Positions 62,196 to 64,000 of a DNA stretch of 64,000 nucleotides are shown in pieces. Each line of letters begins with the position of its first letter. Positions within the stretch are counted from its first letter, which is position 1. The stretch lies in the NCBI RefSeq assembly GCF_034702125.1, contig NC_085872.1, positions 29,532,134-29,596,133 of the forward strand, read 5' to 3'. Source of the DNA: Engraulis encrasicolus. Lineage: Eukaryota > Chordata > Actinopteri > Clupeiformes > Engraulidae. The notes under the pieces were generated by a model that saw nothing but the letters and a program-made list of their open reading frames with translations, was not told the DNA's origin and did no database searches. The translations under genes were made by a program, and so were the position numbers.

Positions 62196-63035
62196 CAGGG
62201 GTGGATTAATGACCGGGCCTACTGGGCCCAGTCCCAGGGGGCTAGAGGCCCCAAGGGGCCAGGTCAACTTGGCCCCGCGGCAGCCACCCAAACTGCCCTT
62301 CAAAACCATTTTTGCAAATAAGGTCTTCATGAGCTCTGTCTAACTGTACCTAAAATACATATCAGAAATCAATCTATATTGAATAAGACAACAAAACAAC
62401 AAAGACCTAACTCAGGGGGTGTCAGTGTTGGAGCTAAAAGGGTGTATATCCCATTTACACCTCAACTGGGCCAAGCATACCACATGTCCCATTTACATCT
62501 ATGCCAGCATAAGTCCCATATACACCTAAACTAGGTGAAGCGCATGTCCCATTTACACATCTGCTAGGCCTATAGCCTACTAAAGTGAAGTGCATAATAA
62601 CTGAACAGAGAACTGGAATTGAACTGGTTGAATGTAAGTAAATGTTCTTGTCAAGTATTTGAAGTCACAGACATAAATGGGAAGTCATAAATGATCGAAC
62701 GTCTATTTGATTGAGTTAATCTGGTCGGAAACTTTGCATCATGGGCTTTAACCCATTTATTCCGAAAACACCTGCAAAAAAGCTTAACCTTGATTTTTGG
62801 AAAAAGGACATTCAATAGATAACAAGACTGTTTGAAAAGTTGTCTGGATGTATTTCTAGGCCCACTGGAGTTGTTTCTGCTTGTGAGCTAAGGGTGACTG
62901 AATAGAGGGTTTACGCATAGCTGCATAGCTACATGTTTGTGGGACTCAGGAGATATACACTGTAGCAGCTTTAATGTGACCTTCAATTCACCTGTTTGCT
63001 GGCCCAGGGGCTCTTAATTTGTTAATCCGCCCCTG
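62196..63035. mobile_element. hAT-type element
   Basis: The ends CAGGGGTGGATTAA and TTAATCCGCCCCTG form an inverted pair with one mismatch. The exact 8-bp duplication TCTCCACC lies at 62188-62195 and 63036-63043. The 840-bp interior lacks a transposase frame. It includes a patch with several copies of GTCCCAT(A/T)TACACCT near 62445-62560. Confidence 0.93.
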
Positions 63036-63043
63036 TCTCCACC

Positions 63044-63471
63044 TCAAAGCAAGGCGGTCAGTGTTAGCTGTCTAGCAACCTGGCAAGACTGCTTTGCATG
63101 TTTCTGCTGCCCGGTGCCTGATCTCAGCTGAGATGCTGCACACTTGCTGTGAGGCTTATACTGCTGCAAAAACAGCATGCAAAGGTCTGACCGCCCTTTC
63201 TGTGCTGATGAATGGATGACATGTCACAGGGGAGAGACAAGTATCAACCTGGCGGAGGTGCAATAAAGGAGAGAGAATTGACATCTCCAATTATCCCAGT
63301 CTCCCGTTTTAATGCTAACAATATAGCACAAGTGTTTACCATCTTTCATATACCAGTATTTGCTTGATTCACATTGCATGGAGTATGTAAATGGACCAGA
63401 AATTAAAACAGTTAATCAGTAAGACAGTTAATCATACATACACTCACTCACTCATGAATTAATGCCTTGCT
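63044..63471. other. Gene-free stretch
   Basis: Nothing recognised. Confidence 0.35.
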
Positions 63472-63713
63472 GCATCCATCCATCCATCCATCCATCCATC
63501 CACTCATTCATTTTTCCATCCATCCATCCATCCATCCATCCATCCATCCATCCATCCATCCATCCATCCATTCATTCATCCATTCATCCATTCATCCATC
63601 CATCATTCATTCATTTATCCATCCATCCATCCATCCATCCATCCATTCATTCATTCATTCATTCATTCATTCATTCATTCATTCATCCATCCATCCATAT
63701 ATTCATTCATCCA
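63472..63713. repeat. (ATCC)n/(ATTC)n microsatellite
   Basis: A tetranucleotide array alternating CATC and CATT units, about 60 in total. Frames reading Ile-His-Pro-Ser across it are artefacts. Confidence 0.96.
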
Positions 63714-64000
63714 CTTTATGGCTGGTACCGGAATTGTTTTTACAGCTCTGTATATCCTCCATGGGAGGGTAGCGCTGGGCCTCTGCAGGAGAGTGCCACC
63801 ATGCCCATTACTACCCAGTAGCAGCCTTTCAGGAGGACCCATATTGACTCCAACTGTGCCTTTGTTCCCCTGTAAAAGCTGTCCCTTCAAAGCAAATGAA
63901 ACTTTCCCTCCCTTTTCTCTGCTCTCTGCACAATGGGCATCAGCCAGACCTCCAGCACTGAATCGCAATGAAGCTGTGCAGGGACTAGCAGAACATCAGG
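63714..64000. other. Window end, nothing recognised
   Basis: A minus-strand frame (63675-63968) without a known domain covers this part. No support for a gene. Confidence 0.35.

Noticed and set aside
63472..63713. CRISPR-like or protein-coding tandem repeat
   Set aside because: The unit is a 4-base microsatellite without spacers.

Overview
The window looks like ray-finned (teleost) fish nuclear DNA, species not determined. The basis is long di- and pentanucleotide arrays, many small hAT-type and TTAA-type transposons, tRNA-derived SINEs, a Ty3/gypsy LTR element, a CR1/L2/Rex-type LINE, and two host genes with short GT-AG introns. There is no bacterial, plasmid or CRISPR-like architecture. 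Most of the 64 kb is repeats and unassigned intergenic DNA. Nearly all the long open frames are translations of microsatellites.

Layout. 1-660: one arm of a fold-back element abuts a decayed minus-strand gypsy pol fragment. 1-25 kb: mostly gene-free, with a 149-bp tandem repeat (1078-1770), a ~195-bp tandem repeat (5597-6260), a TTAA-flanked miniature element (8320-8915), a zone of a recurring 14-mer (9.2-10.5 kb), several TIR elements with visible target-site duplications, two SINEs and large CTGTG arrays (19.2-20.1 and 20.9-21.1 kb). 25406-29145: a young LTR retrotransposon with nearly identical 533-bp LTRs and an intact gag-protease frame, but no reverse transcriptase or integrase. 31440-34178: a broken LINE.

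34971-38770 (+) holds a seven-exon gene, assembled here from phase-compatible splice sites. It encodes a ~597-residue protein that I do not recognise. 39466-42174 is a hAT-type element inserted in an (ATATG)n array, with a second hAT-type element nested inside it; both have 8-bp target duplications. 45-63.1 kb carries more miniature hAT copies, a fold-back element with a telomere-like core (54.0-54.6 kb) and a pair of related ~350-bp repeats. 58950-61233 (-) is a five-exon gene for a small type I membrane receptor with one Ig V-type domain, a transmembrane segment and a short tail ending in an ITIM-like TYSEV motif.

The two host genes have no visible functional link. Both carry, in an intron and antisense to the gene, a copy of the same palindromic repeat whose loop resembles a hammerhead ribozyme core. 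I rate this the most unusual signal in the window. All exon models come from reading the sequence (open frame, splice dinucleotides, phase) and not from transcripts.
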